Of a DNA stretch of 64,000 nucleotides, positions 9,027-17,648 are shown one piece after another. The first letter of the stretch is position 1. Every line of letters begins with the position of its first letter. The notes below the pieces were generated by a model. It did not search any database, was not told the DNA's origin, and saw only the letters and a program-made list of their open reading frames with translations. The position numbers and the translations under genes are program-made. This DNA is from Zoogloeaceae bacterium (lineage in GTDB: Bacteria > Pseudomonadota > Gammaproteobacteria > Burkholderiales > Rhodocyclaceae), in NCBI GenBank assembly GCA_024235635.1, contig JACKMA010000001.1:930001-994000 (forward strand), in the 5' to 3' direction.

Positions 9027-11687
9027 ATGGACATCTTCCCGATCCGGCGACCGCCGGACGTCGCCCCGGAAACACTGATCCCCGACCTGTCCGACGGTGC
9101 GGAGGCGGGCCTTTACCTGGCCCTCTTCGAACTCGTCGAGGAGGGACTGATCATTACCAGTGACGAGACCATCCTCGAGGTCAACAGCGCGGCCTGCCAT
9201 CTTCTGGAGCGCCCCTATCCGCAACTGGTAGGACGTCCGCTGGCCGAACTGTTTCCATCCGAAGCAGCATTTCTGGCGGCGCGAGGTGCGCTGTTCGTCG
9301 AGGGCGCATCGAGGGGAAGCCTGCTGCTTCGCCTGCCGGGCGGCCGGCGCCGCCACTTGCGCTGCCTGTCGGCAGCCCGTGTGCGGCCGGGCGTCCATGC
9401 ACTGGTGCTGAGTCCCGACACCGCCGGCACCGACGATCGCTGGCCCGAGCCGGCGCGAACCGACAGCTTGTGGCCCAAGCTCGCTGCTGCGGTCCAGCAA
9501 CCGGTGCTGGTGGTCGGAGCGGACGGAACGGTCAAGGCTGCAAACGCCGCCGCGCAGACACGTATGGGCCAGGGCCGAAGCTTGGTCGGCGTCGCCTTCG
9601 ACGCGCTCCAGTCCGATCCCGCCGGCTGCCGCACGCTGCCCGGCCCGCATCCTGGCTGGCGCGTCGTCACCGTGCCGGCCCAGACTGCCGGCAGCGGCGC
9701 GACGGTGGTCAGCCATCCCGCCGACAGCAGGTCGCGCCGCGCCTTCGATGCGCTGCCGCTGCCGGCCCTGATCTGTGTCGGCGAAGACGGTCGCATCGTC
9801 GATGCCAACCGTGCCGCGGAAAAGGCGTATGGCTATAAGCGCAGCGAACTGCAGCGAATGCGCCTCGACCAGTTGCTGGTCGGCGGTGCCGCCGACGGCG
9901 CTCGCCGGCAGCACCGACGAAAGGACGGCAGCGAGTTCGAAATCGACATCGACATCGTCGAGTTGCGGCCTCCGGGCGGCAACGGCGAGTGTCTGTTGAC
10001 CCACCGTGCACGCCAAGTGCCCGACCCGGTTCAATTGTTCAGCAGCGAGCTGTTCGGCCTGACCGACGACGGTGTGCTGATCCTCGACCACGCCATGCGC
10101 GTCGTCGCGATCAATCCCGCGACCTGCCGACTGACCGGATTCGAACGCGAGCAGTTGCTCGGCGAACCAGCCACCGTCCTGTTGCCCGAAGGCAGTGCCG
10201 ACCCATTCGAAGAGGCCCGCGGATCGGACTCCGGCCGCCTGCGTTGCGAGTGTCCGCTCCGACGGCGGGACTCGACGGCGGCCCAGGCGACGATCCAGAT
10301 CGCGCGCGTGCGGCGGCGACTCGCGGCCGCACCGCACTATCTGGTCACCTTCCGCCACGCGCCGACGCCGGCGATTCCGAGCAGCGGACCGGATTCGGTC
10401 GACGCCCTGACCGGCCTGCCCGATCGCTCGGGGCTCGCCGGACCCTACATGACCCTGGTCTGCCGCAACCGGCAGAGTCGGCGCAAGCTTGCCCTGCTGG
10501 TGATCGACATCGACTGTTTCCATCGCATCAACGCCCAGATCGGCGAGGCGCACGCCGACCGCCTGCTGGCGCAGCTCGGCGAGCGCCTGGTGATGGTTGC
10601 CCCCGACGATTCGGCCGTGGCCCGCATCGGTGCCGACAGCTTCGTGGTACTGGTCGGCGAACTCCGCGGCCGGGACGATGCACACGCACTTGCCGACGAA
10701 CTGCTCGACGTCGTCGCGGCACCTTTGAAGGCCGGACCGACGACCGTCACACTGGCGGCCACGATCGGTGCCGCGATCGGTCCCGACCACGGCGACGATC
10801 TCGCCAGCCTGCTGTCGGCGGCCGAACAGGCGCTCCATGCGGCGCGCGCTGGCGCACGGCCGGTTCACCTGTTCGATCTCTCGGATGCCGTCGATTCGCT
10901 GGCACGGGCGGGGCTGGACGCGGCGATCCGCCGCGCGCCGGACCGCGGCGAGCTCGAACTGCACTGGCAGCCCCGCTACCGTCTGGCGGACTCGCGCCTG
11001 ATTGGTGCCGAAGCGCTGCTGCGCTGGAACCATCCGCAACTCGGCCTGCTGGTCGCCGAACAGTTCGTGCCATCGGCGATCCGCACCGGCAGCATCACGG
11101 CACTCGGCCGCTGGGCCTTGTCGCGCGCCTGCGAACAGGCAGCGGCCTGGCACGACGCCTTCCAGTGCGATCTGACGGTGTCGCTGAATGTCGCCGCACG
11201 CGAACTGGAGCGGGCCGAATTCACCCGCGAACTCGAACGCTACATGGCGCAGAGCGCGCTGCGACCGCATCTGCTGGAGCTGGAGCTGATCGACTGTGCC
11301 GCGTTGCCGCGAAGCCCGACCGCGATGAACAACCTGTTCGCGCTGCAGGAACTCGGCGTGCGTCTGCGCGTCGACCGTTTCGGCTCGGACGGATCACCAC
11401 TGTCGGCACTGCGTCATCTGCCATTGACCGGGCTCAAGATCGATTCCCAGTTCGTCCGCGATCTCGAATTCGGTGACGAAGGCGCGGTGATGGTCGAGGC
11501 GATCCTCCAGACCGCGCGCGGGCTGTCCCTCGATGTCGTGGCAGCCGGCATAGAAACCATCGCCCAGCGCGATCGGCTGACGGCGCTGGGCTGCTCGGCG
11601 GGTCAGGGCATGTTGCACGGCTCACCAGTCGACGCGCAGGCTTTCGGCCGCATCATCGCCACCGAAATCGGTCGCAGCGCCGACTGA
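9027..11687 (+). CDS. Multi-PAS protein with degenerate GGDEF and EAL domains
   Basis: An 886-residue cytoplasmic protein. Three or more PAS-like segments fill the first 440 residues (EEGLIITSDETILEVNSAAC; PALICVGEDGRIVDANRAAEK; DDGVLILDHAMRVVAINPATC). The GGDEF domain begins at DALTGLPDRSGL, but its active site is GADSF (535-539) and the RxxD site is lost. The EAL domain keeps EALLR (E662) and a LKID lysine, but DDFGTG is replaced by VDRFGSDG (from 782) and AEGVE by AAGIE (839-843), so two catalytic acids are missing. It is predicted to be enzymatically inactive, acting by ligand binding or protein contact. It is preceded by rhlE and followed by a terminator. Confidence 0.88.
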   Translation: MDIFPIRRPPDVAPETLIPDLSDGAEAGLYLALFELVEEGLIITSDETILEVNSAACHLLERPYPQLVGRPLAELFPSEAAFLAARGALFVEGASRGSLLLRLPGGRRRHLRCLSAARVRPGVHALVLSPDTAGTDDRWPEPARTDSLWPKLAAAVQQPVLVVGADGTVKAANAAAQTRMGQGRSLVGVAFDALQSDPAGCRTLPGPHPGWRVVTVPAQTAGSGATVVSHPADSRSRRAFDALPLPALICVGEDGRIVDANRAAEKAYGYKRSELQRMRLDQLLVGGAADGARRQHRRKDGSEFEIDIDIVELRPPGGNGECLLTHRARQVPDPVQLFSSELFGLTDDGVLILDHAMRVVAINPATCRLTGFEREQLLGEPATVLLPEGSADPFEEARGSDSGRLRCECPLRRRDSTAAQATIQIARVRRRLAAAPHYLVTFRHAPTPAIPSSGPDSVDALTGLPDRSGLAGPYMTLVCRNRQSRRKLALLVIDIDCFHRINAQIGEAHADRLLAQLGERLVMVAPDDSAVARIGADSFVVLVGELRGRDDAHALADELLDVVAAPLKAGPTTVTLAATIGAAIGPDHGDDLASLLSAAEQALHAARAGARPVHLFDLSDAVDSLARAGLDAAIRRAPDRGELELHWQPRYRLADSRLIGAEALLRWNHPQLGLLVAEQFVPSAIRTGSITALGRWALSRACEQAAAWHDAFQCDLTVSLNVAARELERAEFTRELERYMAQSALRPHLLELELIDCAALPRSPTAMNNLFALQELGVRLRVDRFGSDGSPLSALRHLPLTGLKIDSQFVRDLEFGDEGAVMVEAILQTARGLSLDVVAAGIETIAQRDRLTALGCSAGQGMLHGSPVDAQAFGRIIATEIGRSAD

Positions 11688-11711
11688 GCGCGGCCCCGGC
11701 GGTCAACGCAA

Positions 11712-11733
11712 GGGGGCCGCCGCCGCGGCCCCC
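11712..11733 (+). terminator. Bidirectional hairpin between convergent genes
   Basis: A perfect 9-bp stem (GGGGGCCGC and GCGGCCCCC) with a four-base CGCC loop lies between the converging multi-PAS gene and pntB. It lacks a strong T-run on either strand, but its position in a 72-base convergent gap fits a terminator for both transcripts. Confidence 0.6.
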
Positions 11734-11759
11734 GTTCTCGCACCCCGAAAAGGCGAGGT

Positions 11760-13139
11760 TCAGCCTTCCATGCTCTTGACGTGCTGGATGACGTCAGCGA
11801 CCACCTCCTGCGCACTGCCGTACAGCATGTGGCAGTTGTCCTTGTAGAACAGCGCATTCTCGACGCCCGAATAGCCGGTCCCCTGACCGCGCTTGACGAC
11901 GATCACATGACGCGCATGATCGACGTTGAGGATCGGCATGCCGTAGATCGGGCTCGACTTGTCGGTGCGGGCGACCGGGTTCACGACGTCGTTGGCACCG
12001 ATCACCAGGGCCACGTCGGCCTGGGCGAAATCGTTGTTGATTTCGTCGAGATCGAAGATCTTGTCGTAGGGCACACCGGCCTCGGCCAGCAACACGTTCA
12101 TGTGCCCCGGCATCCGTCCGGCGACCGGGTGGATCGCGAACGCCACCGACACGCCGGCTTCCTCGAGCAGTTGGCTCATCTCCCAGACCTTGTGCTGAGC
12201 ACCGGCGACCGCCATGCCGTAGCCCGGTACCACGATCACCTTGGCCGCGTAGCGCATGGTCGCCGCAGCGTCGAGCGCCGAGGTCTCCTGCATGCGGCCT
12301 TCGATCGCCTGGGCCTCGTCCTGCGCCTCGCCGGTCAGCGGCGTAAAGAGCACATTGCGGATCGGGCGGTTCATCGCCTTGGCCATCAAGTGGGTCAGCA
12401 GGGTGCCCGACGCGCCAACCACGATACCGGCCACGATCAGCGCCGGAATCTGGAGCACGTAGCCCTCGAAGCCGACGGCAAGTCCGGTGAAGGCGTTGAG
12501 CAGCGAGATCACGACCGGCATGTCGGCGCCACCGATCGGTGCCGTCACCACGACGCCGAGCAGCAGGGCGACCGCAAAGAACAGGATGATCGCGATCGCC
12601 CACGGGTGGCCATCGACGACGATGCCGATGCCGAGCCAGCCGACGATGATGGCGAGCAGGGTGCTCAAGGTGCGCTGGTTCGGGAATCGGTAGGCACGCT
12701 TCATCTTGCCGGCGAGCTTGGCCCACGCGACACACGAACCGGAGAATGCCACCGCGCCGATCAGTGCGCCGAGCACGGCCATCACCAGCACGGCCGGACC
12801 ATGGATCTCACCGCGGGCAAACTCGACCGCGGCGATCGCTGCCGCAGCACCACCACCCATACCGTTGTAGATCGCGACCATCTGCGGCATCTCGGTCATC
12901 GCGACCTTCTTGCCGGAGCGCCATGCGACGACGCCGCCCAGCAGAATGCCGAGCACGATCAACCAGCGGTTTTCCATGCCGGGCCAGAAGAACGTGACGA
13001 TCACCGCGGCGACCATCGCGTAGCCGGCCCAGACGATGCCCTTGCGGGCGGTCGCCGGCGATGCCATGGCCTTCAGTCCGAAAATGAAGACCACGGCCAC
13101 CGCCAGATAGGCGGCGTGAATGAACCAGTGCCCCGTCAT
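11760..13139 (-). CDS. pntB: NAD(P) transhydrogenase subunit beta
   Basis: A 459-residue membrane subunit of proton-translocating transhydrogenase, which drives NADPH formation from NADH with the proton gradient. The N-terminal 270 residues form about nine membrane segments; the C-terminal domain III binds NADP(H), with VIVVPGYGMAVAGAQH, HPVAGRMPGHMNVLLAEA and VIGANDVVNP. The start is taken as ATG at 13139, which overlaps the stop of the preceding subunit by one base (TGATG); a GTG one codon earlier is possible. It is the last gene of a three-gene operon. Confidence 0.94.
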   Translation of the reverse strand: MTGHWFIHAAYLAVAVVFIFGLKAMASPATARKGIVWAGYAMVAAVIVTFFWPGMENRWLIVLGILLGGVVAWRSGKKVAMTEMPQMVAIYNGMGGGAAAAIAAVEFARGEIHGPAVLVMAVLGALIGAVAFSGSCVAWAKLAGKMKRAYRFPNQRTLSTLLAIIVGWLGIGIVVDGHPWAIAIILFFAVALLLGVVVTAPIGGADMPVVISLLNAFTGLAVGFEGYVLQIPALIVAGIVVGASGTLLTHLMAKAMNRPIRNVLFTPLTGEAQDEAQAIEGRMQETSALDAAATMRYAAKVIVVPGYGMAVAGAQHKVWEMSQLLEEAGVSVAFAIHPVAGRMPGHMNVLLAEAGVPYDKIFDLDEINNDFAQADVALVIGANDVVNPVARTDKSSPIYGMPILNVDHARHVIVVKRGQGTGYSGVENALFYKDNCHMLYGSAQEVVADVIQHVKSMEG

Positions 13140-13432
13140 CACGCGCCTCCCTTGCGATTACCGGACTTGAACATGCCGAGCATGCGCTCGGTCACGACAT
13201 AACCCCCCGCGGCGTTGGCTGCACCCAGCACCACCGCAATGAAGCCCAGCAGCATCTGCAAGCCGGACTCGGCATGGCCGAGGGTCACCATGCCACCGAC
13301 CAGCACGACGCCGTGAATGAAGTTGGAGCCCGACATCAGCGGAGTGTGCAGGATCACCGGCACCCGCGAGATGACCTCGTAGCCGGTAAATGCGGCCAAC
13401 ATGAACACATACAGATAGACGATCCCTTCCAT
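13139..13432 (-). CDS. pntAB: NAD(P) transhydrogenase alpha subunit, membrane part (alpha-2)
   Basis: A 97-residue membrane protein corresponding to the C-terminal membrane part of PntA in enterobacteria. It has three to four hydrophobic helices with the conserved segments VPVILHTPLMSGSNFIHGVV and LGAANAAGGYVVTERML. Together with the PntB helices it forms the proton channel. It lies 23 bases after pntAA and overlaps the pntB start by one base. A split alpha subunit, with separate pntAA and pntAB, is the arrangement known from Rhodospirillum rubrum. Confidence 0.93.
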   Translation of the reverse strand: MEGIVYLYVFMLAAFTGYEVISRVPVILHTPLMSGSNFIHGVVLVGGMVTLGHAESGLQMLLGFIAVVLGAANAAGGYVVTERMLGMFKSGNRKGGA

Positions 13433-13455
13433 GGTTTTATTCTCTCTCGTCGTGG

Positions 13456-14580
13456 CTACAGGCCGAGCGCTTCGCGAACGCCCGCATGACGGATCTCGCC
13501 GTCGTGGGTCAGGCAACAGCCGGCCATCACCTCGTCGTCCCAGTCGAGCACCAGCTCGCCGTCGCGGATGAAGGGACTGATGAAATTGAACAGGTTCTTG
13601 GCGTACATCTCGGAGGCGTGGACCGGCATCCGGCTCTGGATGTGCGTAGGACCGATCACCAGCACCTCGCCGATCCAGGTTTTTTCGCCTGCGACCACCC
13701 CCTCGACATTGCCGCCGCTGTCCGCGGCCAAGTCGACGACCACCGCGCCGGGCTTCATCGCCGCGATCATCTCCTTGGTGACGATCACCGGCGCCTTCTT
13801 GCCCGGGACCGCAGCCGTCGTGATGACCGCATCGCACTGCGCCACCGCCTTCGCCAGCTTCTCGGCCTGGCGCGTCTTCTCGTCGTCGCTCAGTTCCCTC
13901 GCATAGCCACCGCTGCCGGCCGCCGACACCCCGGTATCGACGAAGCGGGCACCAAGCGATTCGACCTGCTCGCGGGTCTCCGGACGCACGTCGTAGGCCT
14001 CGACCATCGCGCCGATGCGGCGCGCCGTCGCGATCGCCTGCAAGCCGGCGACGCCGGCACCGATCACCAGCACCCGCGCCGGCCGGATGGTGCCGGCCGC
14101 GTAGGTCAGCATCGGAAAGAACTTGGGTGAATGATCGGCCGCGATCAGGGCACATTCGTAGCCCGCCACTGCGGCCTGACTGGACAGTGCGTCCATGCTC
14201 TGGGATCGGGTGATACGAGGCAGGAGTTCGAGCGAGAAACTGGTGATGCCGCCGCTGGCGAGCGCCTTCAGGCGTGCCTTGTCGGACCAGGGCTGAAGCA
14301 TGCCGAGCAACACGGTTCCCGCCTTGAGCTTCTTGATCAGCTTCGGCGGTGGGGGCTGGACGCAAAGCACCAGCCCGGCCTCTCCGATCGCGCCAGCCAT
14401 GTCGGCGGCAATGGTGGCGTCTGGAAAATCCTTGTCGCGAAAATGGGCGGCCCCGCCCGCGCCCGCCTGCATGACGACTTCGGCACCAAGCCCACGATAG
14501 CGCTTGACGACGTCCGGCACCACCGCAAGCCGTCGCTCACCGGCGTCGGTTTCGGTGGCAATTCCGATGACCACAGACAT
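13456..14580 (-). CDS. pntAA: NAD(P) transhydrogenase alpha subunit, NAD-binding part (alpha-1)
   Basis: A 374-residue soluble subunit (domain I) that binds NAD(H). It belongs to the alanine dehydrogenase/PntA family: N-terminal ETDAGERRLAVVPD, the Rossmann motif VLVIGAGVAGLQAIATA, the ligand segment YDVRPETREQVESLGARFVD, and the mobile-loop region ending near DDEKTRQAEK. A good GGGAG sequence precedes the ATG at 14580. It is first in the operon pntAA-pntAB-pntB and divergent from corA, sharing a roughly 200-base upstream region in which I see no clear promoter. Confidence 0.94.
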   Translation of the reverse strand: MSVVIGIATETDAGERRLAVVPDVVKRYRGLGAEVVMQAGAGGAAHFRDKDFPDATIAADMAGAIGEAGLVLCVQPPPPKLIKKLKAGTVLLGMLQPWSDKARLKALASGGITSFSLELLPRITRSQSMDALSSQAAVAGYECALIAADHSPKFFPMLTYAAGTIRPARVLVIGAGVAGLQAIATARRIGAMVEAYDVRPETREQVESLGARFVDTGVSAAGSGGYARELSDDEKTRQAEKLAKAVAQCDAVITTAAVPGKKAPVIVTKEMIAAMKPGAVVVDLAADSGGNVEGVVAGEKTWIGEVLVIGPTHIQSRMPVHASEMYAKNLFNFISPFIRDGELVLDWDDEVMAGCCLTHDGEIRHAGVREALGL

Positions 14581-14787
14581 TGAAACTCCCAATTTTCAAT
14601 GAATCGGACCCGGTCGCGACATGTGCGGACTGCAGTTCCGGCGCCTCCCGCAACGGACCCCTGCGCCACCCGGCGAATTCTTGTACTTTGAGTGAGGATA
14701 CCGCCGGACGTGTCGCTGCTGCGCACCGATCGGTACTCCGCGGTGCATATTACTGAAATAGCCCGACACGGGCCACCCGCGATTCCC

Positions 14788-15897
14788 ATGGATGCGAAAA
14801 TGAAGGAACGAACGCCCACCCGACGACGTCGCAGCAAGGCCATCGACCGCAAGCTTGGGGTTCCCGCCGGCACGCCGATCCACGTCGGCGAGCGACGCAC
14901 CGACCGGGCCCGGATCTCGGTCTTCGAATACGACGCCGGCGGATGCGACGAATACAGCTTCACCACCGCATCGGAGTTCGGCGCACTTCGGCGCGCGCGC
15001 AAGTTCCTCTGGCTGAATGTTCACGGCCTGCACGATTCCGCGCTGATGACCGCCATCGGCGAACGCTTCGGGCTGCATCCACTGACACTCGAGGACGTGC
15101 TCAATACCTCCCAGCGACCGAAGCTCGAGGAGTATCCGAACTACCTGTTCCTGGTTCTGCGCCTGCTCGACGTGGACGACGACACGCGCGGCATCGGTTC
15201 GGATCAGTTGGGCCTGGTGATCGGACCCGATTTCGTGCTGAGCTTCCAGGAATATGCCCGCGGCGCGTTCGATCCGGTGCGCGAGCGCCTGCGTGCGCCG
15301 GGATCTCCGCTATGTGACCGCGGGCCGGACTATCTGGCCTATGCCCTGCTCGACATCGCGGTCGATCGCTATTTCCTGGTCGTCGATCACCTCGCCGAGA
15401 AGGCGGAGGGGCTCGAGGACGAGGCGATGATGAAACCAACACCGGCGCTGCTGGAACGCATCAATCGATGCAAGCGCGACACATTGACCGTGCGGCGGGC
15501 GGTGTGGCCGCTGCGCGAACTGGTCGGCACACTGCAGCGCGGCGACCGCGCCAACTTCAGTGCCGAAACCCGGCTTTATCTGCGCGACGTCCAGGACCAT
15601 TCGATCCATGTGCTGGAGTCACTCGACGGCGTACGCGACCAACTCGGCGACCTGCTCGAGATCTATCTGTCGAGTGTCTCCAACCGGCTCAATCTGGAGG
15701 TCCGCGTGCTGACCGTGCTGTCGATCCTATTCCTGCCTGCGACACTGATCGCCGGCATCTGGGGCATGAACTTTCCGCAGATGCCGCTGATCGGCGACAA
15801 CGCCGGTTTCTGGTGGGTGATCGGCATGATGGCGACCTGTGCGAGCGCGATGGCCGCCCTGTTCTGGCGCCACCGACTGCTGCGCCAGCGCGATTGA
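14788..15897 (+). CDS. corA: CorA-family magnesium/divalent cation transporter
   Basis: A CorA-type channel of about 369 residues. The cytoplasmic funnel domain covers roughly the first 300 residues (LHPLTLEDVLNTSQRPKLEEY, a hallmark segment). The C-terminus has two membrane helices, the first ending in the GMN selectivity signature (GIWGMNFPQMPLIG), and a basic tail. The basic N-terminus (TPTRRRRSKAIDRK) is unusual. The start is uncertain: ATG at 14788 is chosen, ATG at 14800 is possible, and a GTG at 14692 would add 32 residues with no family likeness. I see no M-box-like riboswitch in the upstream gap. Confidence 0.9.
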   Translation: MDAKMKERTPTRRRRSKAIDRKLGVPAGTPIHVGERRTDRARISVFEYDAGGCDEYSFTTASEFGALRRARKFLWLNVHGLHDSALMTAIGERFGLHPLTLEDVLNTSQRPKLEEYPNYLFLVLRLLDVDDDTRGIGSDQLGLVIGPDFVLSFQEYARGAFDPVRERLRAPGSPLCDRGPDYLAYALLDIAVDRYFLVVDHLAEKAEGLEDEAMMKPTPALLERINRCKRDTLTVRRAVWPLRELVGTLQRGDRANFSAETRLYLRDVQDHSIHVLESLDGVRDQLGDLLEIYLSSVSNRLNLEVRVLTVLSILFLPATLIAGIWGMNFPQMPLIGDNAGFWWVIGMMATCASAMAALFWRHRLLRQRD

Positions 15898-15942
15898 AGC
15901 CAGTCCGGGCCGCACGGCGATCGACCCGTACGTGGCACGCTG

Positions 15943-16707
15943 TCAGCCGCTGACAGCCGCCGATCCGTCGACCAGCTTGACGATCGCCAACGAGATGTTG
16001 TCGCCCTCGCCCTCGGCACGCCCACGGGCATGCCCGATCAGCGTTTCAGCGGCTTCCCGCGGTGCCAGCCGATGGACGATGCTGCCGAGTTCGGCATCGT
16101 CGAAATAAGCCCAAAGCCCGTCCGAACACAACACGAAAGCATCGCCGGCACGCAGTTCGCCGACATGCCCGTGCAACACCTTGGGCGGATTCTCTGCCCC
16201 GAGACAGGACAGCAGCACGTTGCGGTGCGGATGATCGAGCGCCGCCTCGGCGCTGATCACGCCCTTCTTTACCAATTGCTCGACCAGCGACTGGTCTTCG
16301 GTCTTGGCGACCAGCGCGCCGGCGCGAAAGTGGTACAGGCGCGAATCGCCGCAATGCGCCCAGTCGACGCGCCCCGGCTGCAGCAGCAGCACGACCGCGG
16401 TACTGTGCGGATCCTTTTCGCTGGTGAAGCTGGTCAGCTTGATGACGACATGGGCTTCCTCGACGATCTCCTTCAGCAGATGCTCAGGGGTCTCGGACCT
16501 CGGCGCGTACATCTCGAAGTTCTGGCGGGCCTTCAACAACACCTGCTCGGCCGCCATCGCGCCACCCGAATGCCCGCCCATGCCGTCTGCCAGCACGGCC
16601 ATCAACATGCCGCCGAGCTTGGGGTGGCCGAAGATCGCCGCCCGGTCCTGCTGCTCCGGACGGTCGCCCTGGTGGCTGGCGACGCAGGTTTCAACGCTGA
16701 GGGACAT
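15943..16707 (-). CDS. PP2C-family serine/threonine protein phosphatase
   Basis: A 254-residue Mn/Mg-dependent phosphatase of the PppA/Stp1 type. Metal-binding and structural motifs appear in order: RPEQQDR, LADGMGGHSGG, HCGDSRLY, LCSDGLW and GDNISLAIV. There is no membrane or sensory extension. No cognate Ser/Thr kinase gene is near; neighbours are corA (convergent) and an HDOD gene upstream on the same strand. In related bacteria such phosphatases act in type VI secretion, stress or cell-wall signalling; the target here is unknown. Confidence 0.92.
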   Translation of the reverse strand: MSLSVETCVASHQGDRPEQQDRAAIFGHPKLGGMLMAVLADGMGGHSGGAMAAEQVLLKARQNFEMYAPRSETPEHLLKEIVEEAHVVIKLTSFTSEKDPHSTAVVLLLQPGRVDWAHCGDSRLYHFRAGALVAKTEDQSLVEQLVKKGVISAEAALDHPHRNVLLSCLGAENPPKVLHGHVGELRAGDAFVLCSDGLWAYFDDAELGSIVHRLAPREAAETLIGHARGRAEGEGDNISLAIVKLVDGSAAVSG

Positions 16708-16762
16708 GGTCTGGGGTCGTCAAGCGGCGGTAGGCAAGGATAGCGACATTTGCCGCGCGACC

Positions 16763-17605
16763 CTAACGGCCTTCGAGAAAGCGATCGCGGATTTCTTCGC
16801 AGTATTCGTCGAGCCCGTCGGGGTCGAGCCCCAGTTCGGATACCACCAGATCGGCCACGCCGAACCATTCCGCATTGTGTACGCCCTGCTCGCGACAGTG
16901 GATTTCCTGGGCGATCATCAGGATCGCGACCAGACTGCGCACCCGATGTTCGCCCAGGCCGGCCAATTCGTGATGGCAACGAATGGCGTCGGCGACGAAG
17001 TCCGGCAGTTTCCAGTGACGCGCGACCAGGTAGCCGACGACGCAGTGGTCGGTGTCGTAGCGCCGGTCTTCGTCGATCATCGACGCCCACGGCGCATTGC
17101 CGGCGGCATGACTCTTGAGGTTGCCGTAGTCGGGGAATCGTTCGGCCAGCAAGGGCACGCCGCAATCCTGGAAGATTGCGGCGAGGTAGGCCTGATCCGG
17201 AAATACGTTGCATACCGCGACCCGGTCAGCGGCCACCTGTGCGGCGATCCGCGCAATGTCGCCCGACCGCAGCCAGAACGCTTCAAGCACCCGGCGGTCG
17301 CCCCCGATCGCGGCCTCCAGTCCGATTGCCCGGGCCAGATTGAACGATTGCTGGACGCCGACCACCTGCAGCACCTGTTCGAGTGATTCGGCACGTCGGC
17401 CCTTGGCATAGATCGGCGAGGCGGCGAGCTTGAACAGCAGCGCGGCCAACCCGGCATCGGCGGCGACGACCTGGGCCACGCGGCGAATGTCGAAATCGCC
17501 GGCGGCCAGCAGCTCGAACAACTGCGCCAGCACCGCGGGCTGAGGCGGAATGCGGACGCCGGCGCAGACCAGGGCCTGCGGATCGGACAGGGAATGATCG
17601 CTCAT
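16763..17605 (-). CDS. HDOD-domain signalling protein
   Basis: A 280-residue protein of the HDOD family, which lacks the catalytic His-Asp pair of true HD hydrolases and acts in signalling. The N-terminal part (VRIPPQPAVLAQLFELL, then VAQVVAADAGLAALLFKLAAS) is typical of the family, and YLAAIFQDCGVPLLAERFP and HWKLPDFVADAIRCHH follow the usual order. No effector domain is fused. The ATG at 17605 is preferred to an adjacent GTG. A second HDOD protein occurs at 46622-47515. The gene lies between the PP2C gene and glcF on the same strand. Confidence 0.88.
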   Translation of the reverse strand: MSDHSLSDPQALVCAGVRIPPQPAVLAQLFELLAAGDFDIRRVAQVVAADAGLAALLFKLAASPIYAKGRRAESLEQVLQVVGVQQSFNLARAIGLEAAIGGDRRVLEAFWLRSGDIARIAAQVAADRVAVCNVFPDQAYLAAIFQDCGVPLLAERFPDYGNLKSHAAGNAPWASMIDEDRRYDTDHCVVGYLVARHWKLPDFVADAIRCHHELAGLGEHRVRSLVAILMIAQEIHCREQGVHNAEWFGVADLVVSELGLDPDGLDEYCEEIRDRFLEGR

Positions 17606-17648
17606 CACGCCATTTACGGATGACGCCCGAGCCGACTTTAGTCTCCGG

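Noticed and set aside
8964..11270. Long open frame of 768 codons on the minus strand opposite the multi-PAS gene
   Set aside because: It is antisense to a gene with clear PAS, GGDEF and EAL folds, has no recognisable motif and arises from the strong third-position GC bias.
11781..13202. Long plus-strand frame of 473 codons opposite pntB and pntAB
   Set aside because: The product is rich in His, Asp and Arg with no known fold; pntB on the other strand is unambiguous.
14581..14787. Magnesium-sensing riboswitch before corA
   Set aside because: No M-box-like stems or conserved blocks could be traced in the gap.
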